Below are positions 24,357 through 31,852 of a stretch of DNA of 64,000 nt, one piece after another. Numbering within the stretch: position 1 is the first letter of the stretch; the number at the start of each line of letters is the position of its first letter. Source of the DNA: Tepidicella baoligensis (GTDB lineage Bacteria; Pseudomonadota; Gammaproteobacteria; Burkholderiales; Burkholderiaceae_C); the NCBI RefSeq assembly GCF_013432195.1, contig NZ_JACCDB010000009.1, positions 1-64,000 of the forward strand. Reading direction: 5' to 3'. The notes below the pieces were generated by a model. The model did no database searches, had not been told where the DNA came from, and worked only from the letters and a program-made list of their open reading frames with translations. The position numbers were made by a program, and so were the translations under genes.

Positions 24357-25568
24357 TTACCGCGCAGAGGTGAACTTCCAGACTTTATTATCTACATCAG
24401 CTGACAGGACTCCAGCTGGGATATAGCCGTCACCGGTGTCTCGAATGCTGTACTTGAACGCACCGTTGAAAGCCTTCGCGCTGGTGAAATGGTTCTTGAT
24501 AGCTTCACGCGCCTTCTTGGGATCGGTGCTACCATCTACGCCAGCTCGGCGCATGGCGTCAGCCAGAAAAAGCACACCATCGTAGCTAACCGGCCAGTTC
24601 GCCACGTTAAAGGGAATGCCGATAGAAGAATCCGCCCGCTGCTGCGCCCGCTTGACAAGATTCCCGTAAACAGAGGCATCAAAGTGTCCGGGAGGTCCTG
24701 CCTCGTTGGTGGCAAACCCGATCACGTTCCAGTTGCGTCCATTCTCCCCAACGTTGTTGATAAACGGGCCGGTCCAGAGAATGCCGGTGTTGAGGACAGG
24801 CACCTTGACGCCTTGTACCGTGAGGTCCTTGGCCAGTAACATCGCTTGGGCTGGGAAAGCGGAGGCGAATATGGCATCGGGGTTACGACTTTTAATCTGG
24901 ATAGCGATCGCAGACATATCTGTTGCGCGGGAGGAGAACTCTACGGTCTCCAGCACCTCAAGCCCCAGTTGTTTAGCCAGCGAGGCAAACATGTCGGCAC
25001 TGGCTTTGCTGGAAGCTTCGCGTACATCGGCAGTGATCACAACCTTCTTCACATTGGGGTTCGCCGCAATGAAGGCTTTGACACCTTCGGGCATCATGGT
25101 GTCATCAGCCGGCATCAGACGGATCGTCCAGGGTTTGACGGTGATCCCAGGCTTGATTGCGTTGACACTCACTGCGGGCATGTTTAGCTGGTTAGCCAAC
25201 GGAGTGATGGTTTCCCACTGAGTCCCAGTCATGGGCCCAATAACAGCGAAATAGCCGTCATTGAAGTACTTGCGGAAGAGCAGCACCGCCTGGCCGGGAT
25301 CGGTCTGGGAGTCACCGATGTCGATCTGTAACGGGCTACCATTGATGCCCCCAGCCGCGTTCACATCCTCCACTGCCAGTTTGACCATCATTTCTTGTGA
25401 CTTGCCATAGCTGCCTAGTGGGCCTGTCAGGGGCGTGATAAGACCCACCTTGATGGGCGGCTTCTGGGCCTGAGCATGCGTTGGTAGAGCACCCAAGGCC
25501 AGCAAACCAGCTGCGCAGGCAAGAACGACACAGCGTCGTACACTGTTGTTGGGGTGTTGTTTCATCAT
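24357..25568 (-). CDS. ABC transporter periplasmic substrate-binding protein, branched-chain/aromatic type (LivK-like)
   Basis: 403 residues. A signal peptide (MMKQHPNNSVRRCVVLACAAGLLALGALPTHAQA in outline, cleavage near AQA) precedes a type I periplasmic binding fold (Peripla_BP_6). KVGLITPLTGPLGSYG and VEDVNAAGGING are the family opening. Such proteins bind branched-chain amino acids, but also aromatic or aliphatic acids in catabolic clusters. It is the last gene of the leftward cluster that includes the matching membrane and ATPase subunits. The ATG at 25568 has AGGAG about 9 bases upstream. Confidence 0.88.
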   Translation of the reverse strand: MMKQHPNNSVRRCVVLACAAGLLALGALPTHAQAQKPPIKVGLITPLTGPLGSYGKSQEMMVKLAVEDVNAAGGINGSPLQIDIGDSQTDPGQAVLLFRKYFNDGYFAVIGPMTGTQWETITPLANQLNMPAVSVNAIKPGITVKPWTIRLMPADDTMMPEGVKAFIAANPNVKKVVITADVREASSKASADMFASLAKQLGLEVLETVEFSSRATDMSAIAIQIKSRNPDAIFASAFPAQAMLLAKDLTVQGVKVPVLNTGILWTGPFINNVGENGRNWNVIGFATNEAGPPGHFDASVYGNLVKRAQQRADSSIGIPFNVANWPVSYDGVLFLADAMRRAGVDGSTDPKKAREAIKNHFTSAKAFNGAFKYSIRDTGDGYIPAGVLSADVDNKVWKFTSAR

Positions 25569-25610
25569 GGTGGCTATCTCCTGGTGGTTTTGAGGTTACA
25601 GGGCGGGGAA

Positions 25611-26459
25611 TTAGCGGACTTGCTGAAGGAACGCGTCGGTAAGATCAAAGGCATCCTGGATTCGCTTATGTCTGTTCTCAATAACCGGACGCGCTGAGCT
25701 GTCAGTGAAAATGAAGAATTCGTTCGGATCTTCCATGGCGCGCAGGATTCGGCGGGCAACCAGATCAGGCGGGAGTCCGTGTTTCTGAATGGTCTGAGCC
25801 AAGAATGCTTGCTCAGGGCGCTGGGTGACACCACCAAACCGCGTTGGCCGGCTGGCGCTGTCACCCAAGTTGGTGGCCACGGCAGATGGACATAACACCA
25901 GCACGCGGATTGCGCTGTCCTTGTTCTCTTGAGCCAGACCTTCGCTCATGGCCACCACCGCGTACTTGGTCATGGAGTAAGCGCCAGTAAGCCAGTTCGG
26001 ATTCACCTGAAGCCCACCGATGGAAGCGGTGTTGATGAAGTAACCCGGCTGCCTGTGGCGAAGCATCCGAGGCAACAGGTGGTGGATGCTGTAGACGATA
26101 CTCAGAATGTTTACATTGATGACCCATTGCCAGTCCTGGATTGGCAGCAGGTGCATCGGGGTTCCGTGCATGGCCACGCCAGCGTTGTTGAACGCCACAT
26201 GAATATCGCCGAACCGTTGTTCCGCAAAGTCGGCCATTGCCTTGATGGCGCTTTCCTCAGAAACGTCTGTCGCAAACACATCCACACTCAGGCCTTGAGA
26301 CTTGAGTTCTTTCGCATATGCATACAGCGGCTCGGGCTTGATATCAGCCAACACCACATTCATGCCTATGCGTGCTAGAGCAAGCGCCGTGGCTGCACCG
26401 ATGCCAGAGGCTGCGCCTGTCACGATCGCATTTTTGCCCTTGAGTTTTTCAGTCAACAC
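25611..26459 (-). CDS. Short-chain dehydrogenase/reductase (SDR) 1
   Basis: 282 residues of the classical SDR family. Cofactor motif TGAASGIGAA, NNAG at the fourth strand, catalytic Ser in TASIGG and Tyr-x3-Lys in YSMTKYA. The acidic residue after strand 2 (ADI) favours NAD(H). The start is a GTG at 26459 that overlaps the stop of SDR 2 by 7 bases; there is no closer ATG, and GAAAGG lies 9 bases upstream. It probably oxidises an alcohol or reduces a ketone in the cluster's pathway; the substrate is unknown. Confidence 0.87.
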   Translation of the reverse strand: MLTEKLKGKNAIVTGAASGIGAATALALARIGMNVVLADIKPEPLYAYAKELKSQGLSVDVFATDVSEESAIKAMADFAEQRFGDIHVAFNNAGVAMHGTPMHLLPIQDWQWVINVNILSIVYSIHHLLPRMLRHRQPGYFINTASIGGLQVNPNWLTGAYSMTKYAVVAMSEGLAQENKDSAIRVLVLCPSAVATNLGDSASRPTRFGGVTQRPEQAFLAQTIQKHGLPPDLVARRILRAMEDPNEFFIFTDSSARPVIENRHKRIQDAFDLTDAFLQQVR

Positions 26460-27262
26460 GTTAGATTGCCTTTCGGATTCAGTAGATAGCCGCCATCGAC
26501 GGGGATGACTGCACCGGTGATGTAGTCGCTGCAGCGTGAGGCCAGAAAGACAGCGAGACCACCCAGATCAGTTGGTTCGCCTAACCGACCCAATGGGATG
26601 AGTCGCCTCAGCGAGGCGCTGGTTTGCGGATCGTGCAGACGACCGTCAGCAATGCCGGTACGGATGAAGCCGGGTGCAATTGCGTTGACAGTAATGCCCT
26701 GGGATGCGAGTTCGAGAGCGGCCTGCTGGACCAGGCGTACCACAGCTGTCTTGGTCATGGCGTAGGCATACGAAACGAATGGCTCCGCTTGCACACCAGC
26801 CACCGATGCCGTGATGACGATGCGTCCGCCACCACCGCGCCTCAGCATGGGTAGAGCGGCCTGAAGAGTATTTGCCGTTCCTATGAGGTTTACGTCCATC
26901 ACCATGCGCCAGTTATCCATCGACTGGCGTTCTATCGTCCCGCTTTCTCTGCCTGCAGGCGTCCCGAATCCTGGGCCCCCACTGATACCCGCATTAGCAA
27001 AGATTGCGTCAAGCGATCCGAACTCGGCCAGAAGCTTTCGCAGTCGATCAGCGTCAGTGATGTCAGCGTGGCCAGCGCGAGTGCGAGCCTGATGAGAGGG
27101 CGCGAGATCCTGCATCGCCTTGTCCAGCGAGGCAGTATCGCGATCGACCATCAGCACCTCTGCACCATGAGCGAGCAGGGCGCGGGCCATAGCATTACCG
27201 ATACCGCTGGCCGCACCGGTGACTGCTGCTCTGTGACCATTCAGGTCGAACATAGGTGTCAT
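26453..27262 (-). CDS. Short-chain dehydrogenase/reductase (SDR) 2
   Basis: 269 residues of the classical SDR family: TGAASGIGNAMA, VDRD after strand 2 (NAD preference), NAGISG, Ser in ITASVAG and Tyr-x3-Lys in YAMTKTA. The start ATG at 27262 has AAGGG immediately upstream, within the livF stop region; the alternative ATG at 27253 lacks a site. It is only about 30 percent like SDR 1 by eye, so the two probably act on different steps rather than being a recent duplication. Confidence 0.87.
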   Translation of the reverse strand: MTPMFDLNGHRAAVTGAASGIGNAMARALLAHGAEVLMVDRDTASLDKAMQDLAPSHQARTRAGHADITDADRLRKLLAEFGSLDAIFANAGISGGPGFGTPAGRESGTIERQSMDNWRMVMDVNLIGTANTLQAALPMLRRGGGGRIVITASVAGVQAEPFVSYAYAMTKTAVVRLVQQAALELASQGITVNAIAPGFIRTGIADGRLHDPQTSASLRRLIPLGRLGEPTDLGGLAVFLASRCSDYITGAVIPVDGGYLLNPKGNLTC

Positions 27263-27266
27263 GCCC

Positions 27267-28001
27267 TTAGCTGACATAAACATCGCCCTGGCCCATGTAG
27301 CTCGCCATGATACGAGGATCGTTGGCTAGCTCTGCTGCCGATCCCTCCAGGGTAAACTCCCCGTGGGCCAACACCATTGCCCTGTCCGCCAAACCCAGAG
27401 CACGGCTTACGTTTTGCTCCACCATGAGAATCGAAACCCCTGCATCGCGTAACTCGCGCAGTGCCCGAAACACCTCTGATGTGAATCGCGGCGACAGACC
27501 CATGGACGGTTCATCCAGCAGGAGCAGCTGAGGTCGGTTGATGATGGCTCGCGCGACGGCAAGCATCTGTTGCTCCCCCCCTGAGAGATTGCCTGCCAGT
27601 TGAGCCCGCCGCTCCAGCAGGCGAGGAAAGCGTCGGTATACATTACCCACTGCGCGCTCAAAGGGAACATTCGTCGGGCGAATCTCCCAGGCTAACCGCA
27701 GGTTCTCCTCCACCAACATCGTCTGGAGAGTCCCGCGCCCCTCGGGCACATGGAGCATGCCCATGCGTGCAAGCTGATGCGGTGCACAGCGTCGGATGTC
27801 TTGATCCAGAAAGTGGGCAGAGCCTCCGTTAAGGGGCAGCAATCCTGAAATAGCCCGCATAAGGCTTGTCTTACCAGCTCCGTTGGCGCCGATGATCGAC
27901 ACAGTTTCACCCTCGCGGACCTCGAAGCTCACGCCTCGTAGTGCTCGGATGGGACCGTAGCTGGCGGACAACTGGTCCACGCTCAGCAGAACTCGGCTCA
28001 T
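27267..28001 (-). CDS. ABC transporter ATPase, LivF type
   Basis: 244 residues. Walker A GANGAGKTS, Q-loop region, signature LSGGEQQ, Walker B LLLLDEPSMG and the H-loop position are present. It has the HVPEGRG motif typical of LivF-type ATPases of branched-chain amino acid transporters. Its start overlaps the livG stop as ATGA. Placed with LivG, LivM, LivH and the binding protein, it powers import of the cluster's substrate. Confidence 0.9.
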   Translation of the reverse strand: MSRVLLSVDQLSASYGPIRALRGVSFEVREGETVSIIGANGAGKTSLMRAISGLLPLNGGSAHFLDQDIRRCAPHQLARMGMLHVPEGRGTLQTMLVEENLRLAWEIRPTNVPFERAVGNVYRRFPRLLERRAQLAGNLSGGEQQMLAVARAIINRPQLLLLDEPSMGLSPRFTSEVFRALRELRDAGVSILMVEQNVSRALGLADRAMVLAHGEFTLEGSAAELANDPRIMASYMGQGDVYVS

Positions 28002-28786
28002 GTGCGGACCTCGTCTTCCTCATCACCGCCCAAATAGGCTCGCAGAACTTCCGGGTGCTCCAAAACCTCTCGAGCGGTACCTTCTGCAATCTTCTTTCCA
28101 TAGTCCATGGCTACTACTCGATCAGATAGCGCTCGAATCACTCCCATGTCGTGCTCGATCAGCAAAATGGAGGACACGTGCTGCCGAATCTTTCGGATAT
28201 CTTGGGTCAGTTGCTCTGTCTCGGCGTCGTTCATCCCTGCAGCGGGCTCGTCGAGCAACAGCAGTTGTGGGTTACCGGCTAGAGCCCGAGCAATCTCGAG
28301 TCGTCGTGCATCGCCGTATGAAAGAGAACCGGCGAGGTCATTGGCATGGTCAGCGAGTTGCAGTTGTTCAAGCCAGTTCATCGCACTGGTGATGTCTGCC
28401 TTGGGCGTGCCATTGCGGAAGAAGGACAAAAACGGCGATTTGCTGAACTGCTTGAAGGCCACCAGGACGTTCTCCAAGACTGTCATGCGTTTGAACAGCC
28501 GAATATTCTGAAATGTGCGACCGATACCCAGCCGACCAATCTGGTGCATTGGAAGGTGACTGACTTCCTGACCCTGCAGTTCAACACAACCTGAGGTCGC
28601 CCTGTAAAAACCGGTGATGGTATTGATCAATGCGGTTTTGCCAGCGCCATTGGGTCCAATGACGCCAAGCAATTCACCCGGCGCAACGTGCAGATCAATG
28701 CCGTCGAGCGCCTTGACGCCACCGAAGTACTTGCAAAGGTCCCGTACAACGAGTACGGGCGGGAGGTGATTGGGAGGCTGGCTCAT
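27998..28786 (-). CDS. ABC transporter ATPase, LivG type
   Basis: 262 residues. Walker A GPNGAGKTA, GIGRTFQNIRLF (the Q-loop region typical of LivG), LSYGDARRLEIARAL as signature and LLLLDEPAAGMN as Walker B. The ATG at 28786 overlaps the livM stop (28783-28785). The longer frame to 28813 is not needed. The acidic C-terminal tail (GGDEEDEVRT) is unusual but short. Confidence 0.9.
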   Translation of the reverse strand: MSQPPNHLPPVLVVRDLCKYFGGVKALDGIDLHVAPGELLGVIGPNGAGKTALINTITGFYRATSGCVELQGQEVSHLPMHQIGRLGIGRTFQNIRLFKRMTVLENVLVAFKQFSKSPFLSFFRNGTPKADITSAMNWLEQLQLADHANDLAGSLSYGDARRLEIARALAGNPQLLLLDEPAAGMNDAETEQLTQDIRKIRQHVSSILLIEHDMGVIRALSDRVVAMDYGKKIAEGTAREVLEHPEVLRAYLGGDEEDEVRT

Positions 28787-29610
28787 GATGCGGCGGCCTT
28801 GGATGCGCGGCATGTGCGCGTGCGAAAGGACAGCAATCCTTCAGGACGGAACAGTAGCAGGAGGAGAATCGCAAGGCCAAAGACGGTTGGCCGCCAATCA
28901 GCCAATACTCGGAAGTACTCGGGTAGTAACGTCATCACGGTGGCTCCCAGTAGCGGCCCCCACAGGTTGTTCACACCACCCAGCACCACATAGAGCACTA
29001 CGTACACCGACAGCAGGACATCGAAGTTCTCGGGCCGCACGAAGCTCATGTAGTGCCCGTACAGAGAGCCCGCTATGGCCGCGATTGCAGCGCCAGCGGC
29101 AAAGCCCATTAGCCGGATCTGAGTGATCTGTATGCCCATGGAGGCAGCCACTCGATCGTCCTCCCGTACAGCGTCAAAGACTCGCTGCAGCGGGCTACGG
29201 GAGAGCCAGAACAGCAGTGCTCCGACGAGCAGTACTGCAATGAATACCCCTTGCAAGGATGCTCCAGTCATCCCCCCAAATCCAGCCACTCCGCCCACGT
29301 AATCCACGTTCTCCAGAAGGACCCGCACACAGTACGTTATGCCCAGCGTCGCCAGAATTAAATAGATGCCACGCAGTCTCAGGGCCGGATAGCCTAGTAC
29401 GATGGCTATGGCTGCTGCTCCAACCGCTGCCAACAGCGTGCCTGGCAGCAGGGGGAGTCCAAACTTGACGGTTAGTATGCCCGCGCCATAGCAGCCTAAA
29501 GCCATGAACGCTCCCTGCGCAAAAGACAGGCTACCCGTGAGCAAAGCCACATAAACGCTCCAGGCCAGCAGCACGTTGAGTCCGGTGAAGAAAAGGTGGT
29601 CGAGGGTCAT
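28783..29610 (-). CDS. ABC transporter permease, LivM type
   Basis: 275 residues with about eight hydrophobic segments. The conserved cytoplasmic loop with RVFDAVREDDRVAASMGI is the EAA-like loop of LivM permeases, and LSFAQGAFMALGCYGAG near the start is characteristic. Overlaps livH (stop/start ATGA) and livG on either side. Substrate specificity lies in the binding protein, not here. Confidence 0.88.
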   Translation of the reverse strand: MTLDHLFFTGLNVLLAWSVYVALLTGSLSFAQGAFMALGCYGAGILTVKFGLPLLPGTLLAAVGAAAIAIVLGYPALRLRGIYLILATLGITYCVRVLLENVDYVGGVAGFGGMTGASLQGVFIAVLLVGALLFWLSRSPLQRVFDAVREDDRVAASMGIQITQIRLMGFAAGAAIAAIAGSLYGHYMSFVRPENFDVLLSVYVVLYVVLGGVNNLWGPLLGATVMTLLPEYFRVLADWRPTVFGLAILLLLLFRPEGLLSFRTRTCRASKAAAS

Positions 29611-30491
29611 ACACGTTGCTCCTGGTTGTGAGCGTTGCTGCTGAACAGGCCCCCTGGTCGGAACATGAGCACTGCGATCATAGTCACCCAGACCGTCATC
29701 TCGACAAGGCGCCCCATACCGAACACAAATATCAAGGCTTCGAGCACGCCGATCAGCAGGCCCCCGATGACGGCACCTCGCAAGTCACCCAGTCCACCGA
29801 TAGCCATGATTGCTAGGGCCTTTAACCCAAAAGTCAGGCCGATATCCGAACTGGCCGCACCACCCCGAAGAGCCAGCAGTAAACCAGCCACTGCCGCCAG
29901 CGCCGAGGAGATGAAAAAGACCGACTGCGTGACGCGCTTGACGTTGATCCCTAGCAGCGACGCGGAGACACTTGATTCGGCAAGTGCGCGAATCTGGCGT
30001 CCCATGCGAGTGCGTTGCAGCACCAAATGCAGCAAAGCCATGAGTGAGAACGTCACCACAAGAATCACGAACTGGAGATTGAGGATTGACACCCCCAGAA
30101 TCTGCTGGCTCTCCTTGAGCCAGCTTGATGGCATAGTCAATGGGACAGGTTCGGTGCCCCATACCTTGTGAACCAGGTCGGCGCCGACCAGTCCGAGCGA
30201 CATGGAAGCTAAGGCGGCAGTTATCTTGGCATCGGCACTGCTGAAACGTCGGAAGGCAATAAACTCGGTGAGCAGTCCCATGATGCCGCCCACGACGAAA
30301 ACCAGCAAGAAGGCCAAAGGCAGCGGCATAACCGTGACCGAAACTAAGGCCACAAAGCCACCGAACATGAAGACTTCCGGGTGCGCAAAGTTTAGTTTGT
30401 CTAGCACCCCGATAACCAACGAGAAGCCGATAGCTACCAACGCGTACATCGCACCGCTGACGATGCCATTGATGATTTGTCCTGCCAGCAT
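29607..30491 (-). CDS. ABC transporter permease, LivH type
   Basis: 294 residues with about eight membrane segments. INGIVSGAMYALVAIGFSLVIGVL near the N-terminus and the loop RTRMGRQIRALAESSVSASLLGI are LivH landmarks. It lies 24 bases after the alpha/beta hydrolase gene and overlaps livM by 4 bases, forming a continuous leftward operon. Confidence 0.88.
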   Translation of the reverse strand: MLAGQIINGIVSGAMYALVAIGFSLVIGVLDKLNFAHPEVFMFGGFVALVSVTVMPLPLAFLLVFVVGGIMGLLTEFIAFRRFSSADAKITAALASMSLGLVGADLVHKVWGTEPVPLTMPSSWLKESQQILGVSILNLQFVILVVTFSLMALLHLVLQRTRMGRQIRALAESSVSASLLGINVKRVTQSVFFISSALAAVAGLLLALRGGAASSDIGLTFGLKALAIMAIGGLGDLRGAVIGGLLIGVLEALIFVFGMGRLVEMTVWVTMIAVLMFRPGGLFSSNAHNQEQRV

Positions 30492-30515
30492 TGGGAGGGG
30501 CCCTTTCCAGGTTTG

Positions 30516-31283
30516 TCAAAGGGAGCGCAGGAAGTCCTGCAGATCTCGGCTGAAGTCGGCACTGCACTCGACCTGGGGTAGGTGGCCGCAATTGGGATAG
30601 ATCCGAGCACGGGCATGAGGCAGATAGCGCTGAAAGACGGATAGTTGTGTCACTGGCAGTACGCGGTCTTTTTCACCCCAGGCTAGAAACACTGGCATGG
30701 TCAGTCGGTACAGCCGCTTGTGCAGCATTGGGTTGTGCAGGCGTGGCTGCCAAGCCAATCGAGTGATCGTGTGGCGGTTCTTCGCCACAGTCTGCTCATC
30801 AGGCGGATGCGACAGTGCTGCCGCCACCAACGCTTTATCGTGAAAGGTATTTTCTACCAGTTCGGCAGGTGTCCAGCGAAACATGTTGTGTTCGTTGCCA
30901 GCCGGCGGTGGGCTCAAGCCCGCGCTGCCGATCAGGGTCAAAGAACAAAACCGTTGGGGTTGCCGTATTGCCATTTCCATTGCTAGCCAACCGCCTAATG
31001 AGCTTCCCACGACATCTACTCGATCCAGCTTTTCCTTCTCCAGCCAGTCCAGATAGAAATAGGCCAGATCGTCCATGCATTCAAGCCAGATCGGGTCGTC
31101 TGATTCTCCGAACCCTGGGTGCTCGGGAATTATTACGTCATGGGTTTGGATAAATTCATTGAGAAACTGAGGAGGCTGGGGTACGCCATTTGCACCGTGT
31201 AGATACAACAAAGGCGATCCGGATCCAGCGCGTCTCAGTCGTATTCGGCAATCATTTACGATTGACCAGCTGGTTGTGAACAT
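30516..31283 (-). CDS. Alpha/beta hydrolase, ring-cleavage or ester hydrolase type
   Basis: 255 residues. Oxyanion/HGxNG region LYLHGANGVP, nucleophile elbow GSSLGG, acidic residue in WGEKDRVLP and catalytic His in NCGHLPQVE. Size and motifs match the carbon-carbon and ester hydrolases found in aromatic catabolic operons. Given the Baeyer-Villiger enzyme 600 bases away on the other side of the MarR gene, ester cleavage of its product is the likely job; this is inference. It is the first gene of the leftward operon, with GAGGAG about 9 bases before the ATG. Confidence 0.85.
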   Translation of the reverse strand: MFTTSWSIVNDCRIRLRRAGSGSPLLYLHGANGVPQPPQFLNEFIQTHDVIIPEHPGFGESDDPIWLECMDDLAYFYLDWLEKEKLDRVDVVGSSLGGWLAMEMAIRQPQRFCSLTLIGSAGLSPPPAGNEHNMFRWTPAELVENTFHDKALVAAALSHPPDEQTVAKNRHTITRLAWQPRLHNPMLHKRLYRLTMPVFLAWGEKDRVLPVTQLSVFQRYLPHARARIYPNCGHLPQVECSADFSRDLQDFLRSL

Positions 31284-31391
31284 TAAGTATGTCTCCTCGA
31301 TAGCTGTTCTTGTGTGCGAGAAATCTCAGGGGCTAAAATATGACATGCTACCGTATACTTGGTGACAATTGAACAATCCTGTACTCACACC
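31284..31391. promoter_or_regulatory. Divergent promoter region between the hydrolase/liv operon and marR
   Basis: An AT-rich 108-base gap. A -10-like TATACT (31354-31359) faces marR. The segment ATGCT (31345-31349) followed by CGTATACT (31352-31359) recurs, with wider spacing, upstream of the Baeyer-Villiger gene as ATGCT/CGTACACT (33934-33953). A shared MarR operator would link the two leftward transcripts. Confidence 0.4.
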
Positions 31392-31841
31392 ATGCCCCCT
31401 CCTTCGTCGCTCCCAAACAGATTGCAGCAGATGCCCGGCCACATGTTTCGCCGGCTGCACCAGATCGCCGTTGCCAAGTTCAGTCTGGAGGTCGATCCGT
31501 TCGGTCTGACGCCGCTGCAGTGGGCAGCACTGGACACCATCTCCCGCAAGCCTGGCATTGATCAGAGCGCGTTGTCGCGAGACATTGCGCTCGATACGTC
31601 CACAGTAGCCGGCGTGATTTATCGTCTTGAGACTCGAGGCCTTATTAAGCGAGAAGCATCGGACGCCGACCGACGGCTTCGAGTGCTTTTTCTGACCGAT
31701 GAGGGTAAGCAGCTGCTCGCTCGTGCGACTCCAGTGGTCATGGAGATGCAGCATTGGCTCCTCGAGCCGTTGACCCCAAAGGAGCGGACCCAATTCATGA
31801 GCATGATTGCCCAAATTGTCAATCGGATCGATCATGATTGA
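31392..31841 (+). CDS. MarR-family transcriptional regulator
   Basis: 149 residues. The winged-helix core is clear: FGLTPLQWAALDTI, the recognition helix around SALSRDIALDTSTVAGVIYRLE, and the wing RLETRGLIKREASDADRRLRVLFLT. MarR proteins repress catabolic or efflux genes and release DNA on binding small phenolic or aromatic ligands. It diverges from the hydrolase/liv operon and converges on the monooxygenase gene with an 11-base gap, so it is the obvious regulator of the cluster. ATG 31392 is preferred to TTG 31359. Confidence 0.9.
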   Translation: MPPPSSLPNRLQQMPGHMFRRLHQIAVAKFSLEVDPFGLTPLQWAALDTISRKPGIDQSALSRDIALDTSTVAGVIYRLETRGLIKREASDADRRLRVLFLTDEGKQLLARATPVVMEMQHWLLEPLTPKERTQFMSMIAQIVNRIDHD

Positions 31842-31852
31842 GTCTCCTGCTT